A stretch of DNA of 64,000 nucleotides from positions 37,000-100,999 of the forward strand of contig JAENRP010000043.1 in assembly GCA_024741835.1 (NCBI GenBank), in the 5' to 3' direction. This document shows positions 36,500 to 47,479 of this stretch, piece after piece. This DNA comes from Diplocarpon mali. Lineage: Eukaryota; Ascomycota; Leotiomycetes; Helotiales; Drepanopezizaceae. The position numbers and the translations under genes were made by a program. The notes beneath the pieces were generated by a model. That model had not been told where the DNA came from and did no database searches. It was given only the letters and a program-made list of their open reading frames with translations. Position 1 is the first letter of the stretch. The number at the start of each line of letters is the position of its first letter.

Positions 36500-37700
36500 G
36501 AGACTACTGAACTGGCCATTTCGCTTCCGATACCTGGATTACCAAACCCAAGAAAGTAGATGTCCACGTTCGGGTCCCAGGGTAATGTGGCGGTTTCCCT
36601 TACCCTCCCTGTGAAAAATACCTCACTCTGACAAAATCCCTCGGCAAAGATGAACACCGACATTCCCATTTGCCGGCCGTGTTGACAGACAATCATTGTA
36701 AAGATATATGTAAGAGTCGAAGAGCTTTTGTAGATCCTCCCCAACTTCCTTGAAGCCGGCAAGTATTTTATCGGAGCAGAAATTTACCATTCAATGCTGC
36801 TCAACTCCATCAAAACATCACACAAGACCAAGACTTACATGCCACGTTTGAATCACCGATCTGCACTTTGCGGAGACCATTGTCGTACAGTATTTGCAAC
36901 TCCACTTGATATGCTATGGCAATGCCGACAATATAATCTGCATCCGAGGAATATATCTCTCTGGAATATTATTTGCCGTTCTTGTAGCGCGAATGATACC
37001 AATTTGAAGCGGCGAGGGTAGTTCGCTTCATGTTGTCTCTTGCTAGGAGACAGGCTCTTCAAGAAGTTCCACTCACCAACATAGGTGCTTCCAACATGCC
37101 TGGTCTTGCCGGTGCAGATGGGAGTCTCGCCAGGATTGTAGCCACCTTCTGTGAAGGCTGCTACATCTGTGACCTGTTCATCTAGATGTCAGGTCGACAT
37201 GCTGCGTTTTTGTAAATAGCGTCTCGAGAGTATCGAAGCTACATGCCTGGAGACCAAACCATCGGGATCTGCTCACTATAATTCCTACCTGAAAATAGAT
37301 CAGAAAACGGTTCTCCGAGAAGTATTCTTACAGACAATCGGAAGAGGTCCTTGGAATCAAAGACCGTAATTCCTTCGAAACCCTGGGGTCCTGGCCAAAA
37401 AGTACATCCGGCGCGCCTCAGCATCTTGCGTTGAACAAACATCCAAGAGCAAGACAAATAAAAAACATGACGAGGATACTCCTTTTCTGGCACGGCATGA
37501 AAGCCCAGGTCTAGGTGCTCCTTGCTAACCTCTACAACCGAGGTGTTGGTCACAACCGCGTGCCTCTTCTGGTCTCACCCACCCTCGTCAACCGCATGCC
37601 TCTCAGCAAGCAGCTTTTCGGGGCGAAGCAAAGAGCCAAGGTGCTCTGCTCTGAACGGAAGTTGTTGATGCGATGTGTTCGAAGCTCCCCCCCAACTTTC
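36500..37700 (-). pseudogene. Decayed methionine-synthase-like (MetE C-terminal / UROD-MetE fold) gene
   Basis: Minus-strand pieces in several frames line up in order with fungal cobalamin-independent methionine-synthase-like proteins: FRAEHLGSLLRPEKLLAER, LDLGFHAVPEKEYPRHVFY, DVAAFTEGGYNPGETPICTG, KTRHVGSTYVGEWNFLKS, WYHSRYKNGK, AYQVELQILYDNGLRKVQIG, FCSDKILAGFKEVGED, NDCLSTRPANGNVGVHLCRG and NVDIYFLGFGNP. Lesions include an in-frame TGA at about 37574, a frameshift near 37028, a TAA after NGK, and a frameshift plus a stop after HLCRG. Intron positions survive. One near 37329 still has a GTAAGA donor. Another has its GTAAGT donor at about 36838, but where the acceptor should read TAG there is TAA (about 36785). 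The 3' end fades before 36500. Methionine synthases of this type transfer a methyl group to homocysteine through zinc; this copy cannot be functional. Confidence 0.85.
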
Positions 37701-39039
37701 ATTCAGATATTTTGTGGCGAAATATCACGGGTACCCTAGCGAAAGGAATTCATGAAGATTCTCCACGGTCTAGACTGAGAGGGCTCAAATTTTGACGAGG
37801 CTTTGTCAGTGCAGCCATCTTTCAAGGCATTCCTTAGAATTGTTTTGCTTCCGTCGTTGGTGTCATTACACGCCCGGTTCGTAGATGGGCCACGATGCGT
37901 CTAATCATGAGTACCTCACGCGATCAAGCACAAGGTGTTAAGTAAACAATATCAAAGCTACGAAGCCCAATCGGACGGTACTTGGACTTATCATAATTAC
38001 ATGGCTCATAAATCACCGATTTGCAATAATCAAAATTTTTTGCAGAAGGACAACATTGTGAATAGCTGGGTATCATGCAAAACCCGGTCGAGTACCTTAG
38101 ACTTTTTGATTGCAAACGCGAAAATCGGCGTGTTTACCCGCCAAGCGACAAATGACTTTCGCTTATTTTCTCTCCAAGTATTGAGGTACACACTTGCATC
38201 ATAATACTGCTCTATCTCCGCAAGCCCTCTGTTTTCAACTTCGTAAGTCGTATTCTTTTACACCCGCGCAGCTATATGCCCAATTTTCTAGTGCAGAGTT
38301 TGAATTTCTAAACTTAAATAATTTTGAATTCACAATATACGTAAGTCTAACCGATTTTGAAAGGCAGATCTTTGGCAATAATTTGATTTGCAATTGATGC
38401 AGCCCGCTCCCAGCCTTCTCTCTTCCTCATCGCGGCCCTGAGTTTCGTCATTGGTGAGATGAGCAGATCCAGAAGCTCGATGTAGGGCGGAAATATTGGG
38501 AGAGGGATAGGGATACTAATGGGTCTAATCATTCTGTAAATTTTTCTGCAGGGAAGAAATTCGTGTTCCCTTTCCGAATCCAACCCATCCGCCCTCTCGA
38601 ACCAACAGAGAAGTTTGGCCTTATCTTACTCAATCAAGTGCGAAGTCGAGATTGAGGTAGCTAGGCAAAAACGCCGTCGAGCAGGAGTATTTCCCTAGTA
38701 TCTCCCGGGCCTTTCCCCACGCCAAGCTCTCGGCGAATTATGCGGAACCGAGTTTCTCTGCAAAAGCTTCCTTCATCAGGACCCCTGCCCTGTCTCGCAT
38801 CCTACTGTTCTCACGCACGCACTCAAAAACAACAACACCCGAGACAGCTTCGGGAAATAGACGCAACTCCCCAGTCTCTGTTTGGTATAGCACATGAGTC
38901 TCTGATGTTGCCAAAGCGCTGATGCGAGTACGTGTCCAGAATCTGCCAAAGCCTCTCCAACAAGTCTTCCCCTCTGCCCGTCAAGACGACGCCGACAGTT
39001 AGGCCTTTACCAGAGAGGACTGTAGAGTGCCACGGAACT
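37701..39039. other. Intergenic region
   Basis: AT-rich to about 38600, then GC rises toward the F-box gene. Short frames only and nothing recognised. The frame leading into the F-box gene is open from 38923 but has no ATG before 39040. Confidence 0.45.
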
Positions 39040-40466
39040 ATGAAGGAGGCTTTGCAAGAGGAAACACTAGGAGGAGCTTCTATAGATACCGAGACCAGAT
39101 GTCTAGCATCATGCACCATATCAGAGCCGGCATCAACATCCATTCAATCACTACCGAACGAGCTTCTCTCCCATATTCTCGAGAACCTGGATGTTCAGCC
39201 ACCATCAGCCACTGCGCTTTATGATGAACCGCATTTCGCCTTGACGCGGTCGATTGATTCGCCCTTGAAGGCCGCCTCACTGGTTTCGAAACGCTGGAGG
39301 GAGGCAAGCAAACCCGTCCTGTTCAGATGCACCCAGTTTACGGTCCCGGACCCAGGGATTGCGAAAAGCCGCCGTGCTCTAATAACTGAACAGCTCAAGC
39401 CTTACCTTGATTTCATCACGAGTAACTCTTTGCAGAAGGCGGTCCGATCCTTTGCCTTGGTAGTGGAGGACAAGGAAGTGACAGATACTTCAGAGGGGCC
39501 ACGCAAACTCGATGAATTTGCATCGTTTTGGTCTTCGATATTTGAAACCGTTGATCCGGTGACGATATTGATTGTCGCTGCCCCCCAAGCCATGGGTGCT
39601 CTCACTTCTTGCCATGTCTACCTTGAGGATGCTTGGAATTTTGATTGTCCATGCCACTACCTTTTGCTCCAAAGACCTTCGGACTTTCTCAGGAAAAACA
39701 AGGCTACAGGAAGTCCCCCCAAACCCCTGGAGCCACAAGAGGTCAACGAACCTTTCGAAAGCGTTGCCGGCCCTGTGCCTCTTGATCAATTCCACGAGGC
39801 AGACGAGATCCCCCGAGCCAGCTCCTCCGCGCTATTCGACGTCCGACCTTGGTCCAAACTCCTCCTCAACGAAGGCTCATTCATCAGAGCGTACAGAACC
39901 TACGAGTTCTGGCTCAGAGTCGCTCCTTCAGTAAGCCTCCTCCGCAAGCCAGCAGTCAAGTCCTGACCGTCTTGTAGATCTTGTCAGATTTGGTAGGAGC
40001 AGGTACACCGAATCACATAGCTTACATTAGCCCGACGATCCGAGACTTCTCGTACATTGGCATGTTTCCTATGCTTCGCCACTTCTGCGTACTTGCGGAA
40101 CATCTGCCAAGGCTAGATCGGCTGTTCGTGCAGCTTGTCCCAAGGAACGATATCCTGGGACAAGCGAACAAGATGCTGCAGATCGAAGCGCAGGACTTGT
40201 GGATGGAAAGGAATGCCGCCTATGCTGCGCTGATGCGTGAGATGTTCAGCACGCCCCCGAGCCCGAACTATCGGCACCTGAGGGTGTTTGAATCTGGTGA
40301 TGCAGCCGATCGCGAAGCTTGGCTCATGGCCGTCGAGTACGTGAAACACGTGGGGCAGGGCTGGGAGGTCGCCGGTGACGGCGTTCTGGTGAGGGATCCA
40401 AAGAACAGGGAAGCTACCGAAGACGAAGATGGAGACCAGTCCTCGACCTTGTCAGTCAATGCTTAA
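39040..40466 (+). CDS. F-box protein
   Basis: Two exons, 39040-39930 and 39978-40466, with a 47-bp phase-0 intron (GTAAGC donor, CTTGTAG acceptor); 1380 nt, 459 residues. The N-terminal F-box lies at about 35-90: SIQSLPNELLSHILENLDV, then AASLVSKRWREASKPVLFR. The rest has no recognised repeat; it alternates hydrophobic and acidic stretches, as in many fungal F-box proteins of the kind that carry a degenerate solenoid. F-box proteins bind Skp1 through the F-box and bring substrates to the SCF ubiquitin ligase; no substrate can be inferred here. The start at 39040 is the first ATG in the open frame. An upstream coding exon is possible, because the frame stays open back to 38923. Confidence 0.82.
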
Positions 40467-41400
40467 TCTTTGCCCGCCCCAGGATGCTGACCGAGCCAAA
40501 AGTCGAAATTCACTGTCGCGGTGGGCTTGGAGGTACGCGTATACCCTCGCTCTCCTCTCCGCTGTCTTCGTATTGCCCGTCCTGCTTGCCTTGCGATGGG
40601 CTGTCCCTGAACCCCCCCGACGATGAAAACAAGGCTGACTAGTTGAAGGGGCACGGCGGACCTTCCAGTATCAGCCTCGCCGCTGTACGGAGGGCCATAG
40701 AAAGAGACACGGCTGTGCTGGAGCGACGGGTAGAATGCAGCGGCACTGTTTCCTCCCCCGTCGGAGATAGCTCTATGACGGCGAGTTTGTACATCTCTAC
40801 ATATCACATCCATGTGTAAATCTATACATTACCCTCCAGATTCCTTTTTCTTCACCGCAGCCTCGCATAACCACTACGTCTCCCGAGAGCACGCTTCCCA
40901 TATCCGAGTGCCCTGGCCCTGCCCTCTACCTACTCACGGTGGCAATTCAATCACATACCAGCGCGTGGTCTGTCCCAGGGAGGTGCGCTATCTCTGGCCT
41001 ATCACCATTCCCATTGCGCGGGACGAGCTCGGAGAAGATGCCGTTGTTGTTGTTGTTGTTGCTGCCGCTGCTGCTGCTCCTCGACCTCGCTTGAAGAGGA
41101 GGGCAAGGGGCGAGACTTCTTTCAGCGAGAGTGCACCTTCTTGACCCCTGCAACGGTAGCCCTGGCTAGCATGCCAGGTCCCCGTCCTTCTCGGTGCACA
41201 GTCTCCGATGCTTGATGCTTCGCTCCCGGCCAATTCTCCAACGAGCCACTCACCTGACCTCACGGGTGCCCGCACGCAAGAGAGTGGTCCAGACATGTAT
41301 ACCCGACCCGCTTGTTGACGGGCGGAAAAGGTCCATTCACGTTTACGGTGACGGCAGCGCTGATCCCCATCATGTCCGCCCTCCCAACTTGGCGAGCCCC
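40467..41400. other. Convergent intergenic region with triplet repeats
   Basis: Lies between the F-box stop and the dehydrogenase stop. It holds a GTT/GCT triplet run at about 41043-41078. No supportable gene. Confidence 0.5.
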
Positions 41401-42263
41401 TCACAGCGCACCTAGCCCCTCCTCAACCATCCCCCGGAACACGCTCTGCCTCTGCCCCTCCCACCCTTCGTAACTCTTCTTCGCCATGCCTACCGGGACG
41501 TCCGTCTTCCCCGCGCACAGCCCCGTCCACATCTCGTCAGTGAACTCGTCCAGCGGCATGCCCATGCTCCCCCCGTCCTTGATGTCCGGCTGGTGCTTGC
41601 TGTCGTGCAACTCCGTCTGGACCGCCGGCGGCAGAACCTCGACCACCTTGACCCTGCTCCCGCCAGCTCTGAGCTGCTCCCTCAGGCAGAGGATGAGGTG
41701 GTGCAGGGCGGCTTTGGAGGCGCAGTAGTTGGGGCAGCGGAGGATGGGGACGAGGGCTAGGCCGGAGGTGGTGAATATCAGGCTCGTTGGCGTGGGCTGG
41801 CGCTGCAGGTGCGGGAGGAAGGCCGTGACGAGATGGACGGGGGAGAGGTAGTTTGTCGTCAGCTCTGCGCCGACTTGGGCGAGGTCGATGGAAGGTGGGT
41901 TGGTGAGGTCGAGACGCCGCTGAATCCCCGCGTTCACGACGACCCCGTCGAGCGCGGGGTGACTCTTGGTAATCCTGGGGCACGGAGTTGGTTAGCGACG
42001 ACCGGGGGGCGGCGGCGAGGAGAGCAGAGGAAGACCGACGAGTCTGCAAAGGCTGGGATGCCGGCCAGGTCCGTCACGTCGAACTGGGCAATCGACACCC
42101 GGTCCTTCCCGTGCTTCTGCTGGAGGGAAGCGAGGTTCTCCGCGCGCCGACCGACGGCGACGACGTGGGACCCGTTCTCGACGAGCTTCTCTGCCAGCGC
42201 GAGGCCGATCCCCGACGTCGCGCCCAGGACGAGGACGGTCTTGTAGGGAAAGCCCGAGCTCAT
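41401..42263 (-). CDS. Short-chain dehydrogenase/reductase (classical SDR)
   Basis: Two exons, 42263-42040 and 41974-41401, joined across a 65-bp intron (GTCGGT donor, GCTAAC branch site, CCCCAG acceptor); 798 nt, 265 residues, normal for a classical SDR. The nucleotide-binding glycine motif is LGATSGIG at 13-20 (Gly14, Gly18, Gly20). NAG lies at 89-91. The catalytic triad is Ser145 (IFTTSG), Tyr158 and Lys162 (YCASK). These enzymes use NAD(H) or NADP(H) to oxidise or reduce small alcohols and ketones. An Arg-Arg pair after strand 2 (VVAVGRRAENL) favours NADP(H). The substrate is unknown and no pathway genes flank it. The gene is distinctly GC-rich compared with genes in the first 26 kb. Confidence 0.88.
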
Positions 42264-43228
42264 GTTTCCCGGCCGCCGACTGGGGATTTGAAGCTCGGCA
42301 AGCTGGGCGTTGCAGAGGTGGTGAGAAGGCAGATTCTTGCTGCCGGTGATCCTGGGAGGGCGACGTGCTCGTCTGGCACCGTCTTGGAGGGGTTGCTTGT
42401 CAAGGGACACACACCCGGGGTAACTTTGTCGAAGAAGAAGAAATAAGAGGAGAGAAAGGGTGGAAGAAAAGAGGAAAGATCGGGCTCGCAGGATGTCATG
42501 ATCTCATGGCACGTCTGCACCCCGCACGTAGCTCTGCAGCACGGCGCCCCCGCTCTCCGGTGGCCACGACGAAACACCCGCACGCGAGGGTTCGGCTCAG
42601 CGGAACGGAGAGCACCGTCTCGGGCCGGGATGGAGAGATTCTTCTGCGCCGGGTCCGCCGACGCCCTCGCCCCGGAGCATCTGCTCCCAAGTAAGATCGG
42701 TTCCCGGCCAGAGGACCCGCGCACAGCGACGGGACCAGGGAGGGGCCGTCGCGCCGAGGAGAGGCGGCTGGGACGGGCCGTGGGTAGATCGGGGCATTCC
42801 TGGGCAGAGCACCGTGCCGTGCCGACCGCGCAGAATCGATCCGACTGCGCCGCGTAACAGCAACAGCCCCCCTCGTTCAAGCTGGCAGGTTACCTGTCGG
42901 GACGCGCCGAGCCGGGGAGCACCAGGACGAGCGCTCCGGGCAAGCTAGATCAGCACCGAAGCGTGCGGAGGACTGGGCTGGGGATGCTCAAGAGGGTCTG
43001 TAGTCGAGGCGGATCTTTGCGCACAGGGTTTCCTTCAAGAGACGAGATCTGCTATTCACTATCGTCGTGTATTGCTCAGCGCTCCACTGGCGTGTACTTA
43101 TTCCATAAAATGCATGTTGGCCAGCCTGGACGACGTCGAAACAAGATCCTCCTAACCAAGCACCCGGGGTATCTGCCGTCAACTCCAACCGATGCATAAA
43201 GAGATCGCAGACTCTCTCCCGCGAGAGC
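42264..43228. other. Intergenic region, GC-rich
   Basis: Between the dehydrogenase start and the coiled-coil gene stop. Long frames on both strands here (for example 42260-42880 minus) are Arg/Pro/Ala-rich with no domain, as expected from GC-rich DNA. Nothing else seen. Confidence 0.45.
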
Positions 43229-44435
43229 CTAAGCACTCGCGCCCTCCCCACCCGCAGCGTCCGCATCCTTTCGGTTCTTCTCCGCAAGAGCAGCCTCTTG
43301 ACGTTTCTTCTCCTCGGGGTCAATCAGATCGTCGTCGTCCGACCACTCGGAGTCGTCATCCGGAACCAACGGCAGGGCCTTGCGTTTCCAGAAACGACGC
43401 TCCTGACGATACCGAACATTTTGCACGCGCAGATGCTGTAGCTCGTCGTGGTCTGCCAGGTACCGGCGCATGTCCCGGAGATGACCATTGGCCCGACAAG
43501 CAGCGGCTTTCATGTCGTTGATCTGGTTGCGGAGGTTGAGATTCTCCTCTCGCTCGTCAGCCAGCTGCTTCCGGTAGTTCTTGTGCCAGGCAAGGGTGTC
43601 CGTCTCGTGCTGCTCCTTGAAGCGGTGCATCTTCTCCGTGATGTCGGCGAGGATGTTGGCACCGTGCATGGCGAGCTTCCAGTTCTCGTTCTTGTCGTAC
43701 TGGCACGTCTCCAGAGCATTGCGCAGCTCCGAGTTTTCCCGATCGAGATTCTGGGAATCTTCTGCGCGGGAGGTTAGGACGCGCCCGGGAGCGACCGGGA
43801 GCTGTCTACGTACCGTTCAGTTCCGAAGCGACCATCGCGACCAGTTCGTCGTTGTTGAGCTTGAGATGTGAGGCCTTCTCGCGGACCTTGCCCATCTTGT
43901 CAACAACGCCCGCGGTGAGCTGCTGATTGGCACGCAAGACCGCAGAGAGCTCTTCGACCATCGACATGACATAGTTGAGATCCGATTGATGCCCAGCTGG
44001 GGTTGGATAGCCCACCATGCCGCCTCCCATCGCCATGCCGCCGCCGTTCATTCCGTTGGTGTGTGGCATGGCCTGGGAGGGAGAGGGGGGGGCTTGTCGA
44101 GCATTCGAGGCCACGCCAACGGGAGAGTCGATGTAGTTCTGGTAGTTCATGTTGATGGGGAGGGGACGGGGCTGCCGTGCGCGACTGGGAGAGCTTGGGA
44201 GGGCTTCGGGAGCGACAGAGCAAGGGGTAGTAGAGCTCAGGTCAGTCTCGGGAGCGGGCGTCGGATGGGTTTCGGGTTCGAGCACGACGCGCTCTCTGAC
44301 CTTCTCCTCGTGTTGGAGGATCCCACGGACGATGGCGGCAAGTTGCTGCTCTCCTGGCGTGACCGGGCACTCGAGCGGATTGGATTCGACGTGCTGTGAG
44401 CGCGCTCGGCCTCGAGCCCGAGGAGGTACGTCCAT
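43229..44435 (-). CDS. Conserved coiled-coil protein of unknown function
   Basis: Two exons, 44435-43814 and 43761-43229, with a 52-bp phase-1 intron (GTACGT donor, CCTAAC branch site, GCGCAG acceptor); 1155 nt, 384 residues. The first ~130 residues are Pro/Ser/Gly-rich and disordered. From about 145 the protein is helical and charged: LNYVMSMVEELSAVLRANQQ, then MGKVREKASHLKLNNDELVA, ENSELRNALETCQYDKNENW, ITEKMHRFKEQHETDTLAWH and LADEREENLNLRNQINDMKA. This is a long coiled coil. A basic stretch (QERRFWKRKAL) and an acidic cluster (DDDSEWSDDDDLIDPEEKKR) follow. The coiled coil looks well conserved and I believe it occurs across filamentous fungi, but I cannot name it. A later start at the Met of MNYQNYIDSP is possible. 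Confidence 0.82.
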
Positions 44436-44721
44436 GCTGGCTCCGATTCAAGGATAGTGGTTGGTTGGTCTAAGATGCCTCAAGTATAAGGTTTGCAGAT
44501 CAGCACGTGGACAGGAATTGCCAGCACAACCTGAGATTGGAATCTCAGTGGCGCCTTCTCAACTCCGAGACAAGATGGGCTTGGGGAATTGCAGCAGAGT
44601 ATGATGGCTGACTGAAGAAGATCACGCGCAGTAGCTGGTCGGCTATTCGACCTTTTCCCCCACCCCTGGCCAGCAGACGTGACCTTGAATGTCAACAAGA
44701 CGATTAGGGTGATGTCTGTAG
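44436..44721. promoter_or_regulatory. Promoter region of the coiled-coil gene
   Basis: Upstream region of the minus-strand coiled-coil gene. A CACGTGAC E-box-type octamer lies just outside at 44726-44733. That motif is bound by Cbf1/USF-class bHLH factors in yeasts, but I cannot show it is used here. Confidence 0.3.
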
Positions 44722-45244
44722 CGCTCACGTGACGTTTATCGACTGGCATATCATGTGGCTCAAGAAGACAAGTTCCTACAGCCTCTTCCGAAGTACAGCC
44801 CAGGCCAGTCACAGCATTCCTACCATACGGATCCTCATTATCAACCACATACACGTGACTACAGCAACAAGCGTCGGCACGAGATTACTCCACTGCCAGA
44901 ATTGCCACTTCGGCTAGGCTACAGCTTCGGGGACTCTGCAGGTGACGCTTTGATATGTCGCGTTCCATCTATCGAGCTAAAGGCCATGCTACACGCCATC
45001 CCAGCTCCAAACGATGTCAAAACCATATTTCCATTCTCCTCATACCTCGCAAGCCAGGCAGGTGGTGGCATTCACATCTTCGCAATCTCTACCTCTGGAA
45101 CACGGCAGGCTGTACACCACGGAGAAACAAGCACCCCGAGCCAGATCCACCCCCCCCCGCAAGCATGAATACAATCCAAGGCCTGCCTCAACCTCATACT
45201 CCAAGTACAGCGATATCCAGCCTCGGAGCCCCCAGCGCAAGTAA
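44722..45244 (+). pseudogene. Possible broken or mis-sequenced His/Tyr/Pro-rich frame
   Basis: A plus-strand frame open from 44722 (no ATG at its start) encodes a Tyr/His/Pro/Arg-rich sequence (includes PLPKYSPGQSQHSYHTDPHY, then RDYSNKRRHE). It ends soon after a run of nine C at about 45150-45158. Dropping one C in that run would continue it into the next frame, KHEYNPRPASTSYSKYSDIQ and PRSPQRK, of the same composition, ending at 45244. The shared composition on both sides suggests one coding region interrupted by a homopolymer length change, from sequencing error or mutation, with a 5' exon not identified. It may equally be non-coding. Confidence 0.3.
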
Positions 45245-45425
45245 GAAATACGTGTTGTGCAAATCGAGTTTGAATTAGGACTCGGTAATCTCATCGTCAT
45301 CGGTCGTGAAGATAAGGCAGGGCAATATGCACAGGTCGAATGCAATATCAAATTGACGCGAGACAATGAATGATCGGATGTCAACCATCGAGGGATCTAC
45401 CCTTCGCTGACAGGTGGCTGGGCTC

Positions 45426-47108
45426 TTAGGAGAGGGAGCTCTTGTGCTTCTCGGCCGCGGATGCCAAGACGAGCATTGAGGGTTTCTGCACCGCATGGGT
45501 TGGCTCTGGCTTCTTCGCGCCATGCTTGAACACGGCGGCGAAATTGCCCCCGACGGCGGAGCCTTCGTCACCACTAACGCTTGCAGCGGTGAAGCTGCTG
45601 TTCAGGGACGCAACGGACTTCCGATCCAGGGAGCGCTCCTTCGAGCGCGACGAAGGGCGATCAGAGCCAATGGCACCGTGTGCCGAGGTGCGGGGGCTGC
45701 TATGGCTCGGTCGGCCGGAGAGGCTTCCACTCCCGCTGCGACCGCTGTCTGAATCGTTGTCCGAGCTGGAAAAGGGAATTTCGCCGACCTCGGAAACGGG
45801 AGACATGCTTCCAGAGCCTGCACTTCCCGGGGATCTGCGGCGCTCCATGCCCGCCCGAACGAGATTGTGGACAGCGATTCGGCGAGTCCGAGTGGCAAAG
45901 TTCTTGCTGCCCTCGAACCGGGCTGTCGGCTTGGCGACCAACTCATCCAACGACGGAGGTCCGCGCGGTTGGCGGACGGGGTGCTCCCCCGCACGAGCCT
46001 GTCCTGGCCCGAACGCGAGAGCCGATGGCAAGCCCACGGCCTTGGGAAGCAACGCTGATCGGGGCCCGTCGGGGCCGTAGGGCATGTCGGTGCCACTAGC
46101 CATCGAGTTGGCCTGACGGTGGCCGCGGCGGAAAGCACCGGCTGACGGAGGAGGCAACGGTGCGTGGTTCTGTGGCGGAGACGCGCTCTTCTTGGGCGGG
46201 CTGATGCACCTGGTGAATTGAAGGATGTCCGACTGAGGAGGTGGCGACACTTGAAGTCTCGGCGTACCATGTTGCTGCGGTGGGGAGTAGCTGGCCGATT
46301 GCTGCATGGCCTGATGATCCATGAACTGATTCTGCTGCTGGCTCTGGTCCATGAAGTAGCTCTGGACACCCGTCATCGGGTTGTAGTGCGAGTAGACCCC
46401 AGGCTGGCCCAGGACCGGGGTGATGATGGGCTGCATGGTGTTCTTGACCTGCTGCTGATACATGTTCTGTGGGGTGATCGGGGGGGTGGCAAACTGCTGC
46501 GGCGGCGGCGGCGGCTGCATGCCCAAGTCCATCCCCTGGAATTGGTGGGCGGCTGCCTGCACGCTAGCGAGCTGCTGCTGGAGACGCTGCTGCTGCTCCG
46601 CGAGATACATGTTCGTCGCAACCAGCTGAGCGTACAAATTTGGGTCCATCTGCTCCTGGCCGTGCTCGTCCACCAGAATCTCGGGAGGCGCGAGGATCTG
46701 TTCCTGGACCGAGAACATCTGATTATTGCCGTTCATCTGGCCGTACGAGCTTCCGTGGATGAAATGGTTGGAGGTTTTGGGTGCACCGTAGGATTCCTTC
46801 TCGGCGAAGATGCTACCGGTCAGCCCGACATTGTGCTGGAGCTGAGTGGGGGGGGCTGTCGAGGGGAAGGTGGCGGCCGTGGCCGACTTGGGGGCCGTCC
46901 TCAAACCTGCGAGCAAGTGAGAGCGGGAGGTACGAGGCGTGGGGGCACCGTTGTCCAGAGGTTCGGATGGCTTGGTCGGTTCGAAAGAGAGACGCTTGAT
47001 ATTATTGCCATTGGCGCGCCTCGACGCAAAGCCAGACCCAGGTATGCCCAGTCCATTACTGGACGGGAAGTTGCTGTAGGACATCTGAGCAAGACCGCCT
47101 GCGTCCAT
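45426..47108 (-). CDS. Gln/Pro/Ser-rich conserved fungal protein, function unknown
   Basis: Single long frame of 560 residues from the first in-frame ATG at 47108; the frame is open further up to 47303 but has no earlier ATG. The N-terminus (GLAQMSYSNFPSSNGLGIPG) is followed by TPRTSRSHLLAGLRTAPKS, then GQEQMDPNLYAQLVATNMYL and a Gln-rich helix (EQQQRLQQQLASVQAAAHQF). A Pro/Gln region contains ITPVLGQPGVYSHYNPMTGV. Toward the C-terminus lies the most conserved-looking block, PSLDELVAKPTARFEGSKNF with ATRTRRIAVHNLVRAGMERR, followed by a Ser/Asp/Arg-rich tail. Composition suggests an RNA-binding or transcription-associated scaffold, but no known domain is visible. The 5' leader carries an 11-A run around 47155-47166 and the upstream flank is an unusually long, repeat-rich desert. 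Confidence 0.75.
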   Translation of the reverse strand: MDAGGLAQMSYSNFPSSNGLGIPGSGFASRRANGNNIKRLSFEPTKPSEPLDNGAPTPRTSRSHLLAGLRTAPKSATAATFPSTAPPTQLQHNVGLTGSIFAEKESYGAPKTSNHFIHGSSYGQMNGNNQMFSVQEQILAPPEILVDEHGQEQMDPNLYAQLVATNMYLAEQQQRLQQQLASVQAAAHQFQGMDLGMQPPPPPQQFATPPITPQNMYQQQVKNTMQPIITPVLGQPGVYSHYNPMTGVQSYFMDQSQQQNQFMDHQAMQQSASYSPPQQHGTPRLQVSPPPQSDILQFTRCISPPKKSASPPQNHAPLPPPSAGAFRRGHRQANSMASGTDMPYGPDGPRSALLPKAVGLPSALAFGPGQARAGEHPVRQPRGPPSLDELVAKPTARFEGSKNFATRTRRIAVHNLVRAGMERRRSPGSAGSGSMSPVSEVGEIPFSSSDNDSDSGRSGSGSLSGRPSHSSPRTSAHGAIGSDRPSSRSKERSLDRKSVASLNSSFTAASVSGDEGSAVGGNFAAVFKHGAKKPEPTHAVQKPSMLVLASAAEKHKSSLS

Positions 47109-47473
47109 ACTCGGAATCTGATGCTGTACAAATGGTGTGGTGTTGGATCGAAAGAAAAAAAAAAAAGGTCGTTGACGTGAAACACGACGTCGCGAGAAAG
47201 GAGATTGTCGGCTGACACGGAGGCTCAGCCAGATGCAGAGCAGAGTCGACGTATTATAGGATAGGCAATCGAACGGAATGTACGTGTGGCACGCGGGGAG
47301 CACGTATTACGGACGGCCGAGTGCGAGTGGCGTGGAACGACGGGCGCCTCCGGATCAGGCAGCAGTGAAAAGTTTCGAAGACGAGCGGTGCCTGTGACAG
47401 TCCAAGTTGTGAGAACAAGAACCGGGAGGCCTGAGGAAAGAAAAAGCGTCGCGGAATGTGTGGATCCTTGGGG

Positions 47474-47479
47474 NNNNNN
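47474..47479. other. Assembly gap (6 N)
   Basis: Six undetermined bases in the 5' flank of the Gln-rich gene, between GGG and GTAAATTACAG. Sequence and spacing across this point are uncertain. Confidence 0.99.

Noticed and set aside
46164..47180. 338-codon plus-strand open frame
   Set aside because: It is antisense to the Gln-rich gene; its Leu/Arg/His-rich translation mirrors CAG/CTG-rich coding DNA and has no domain.
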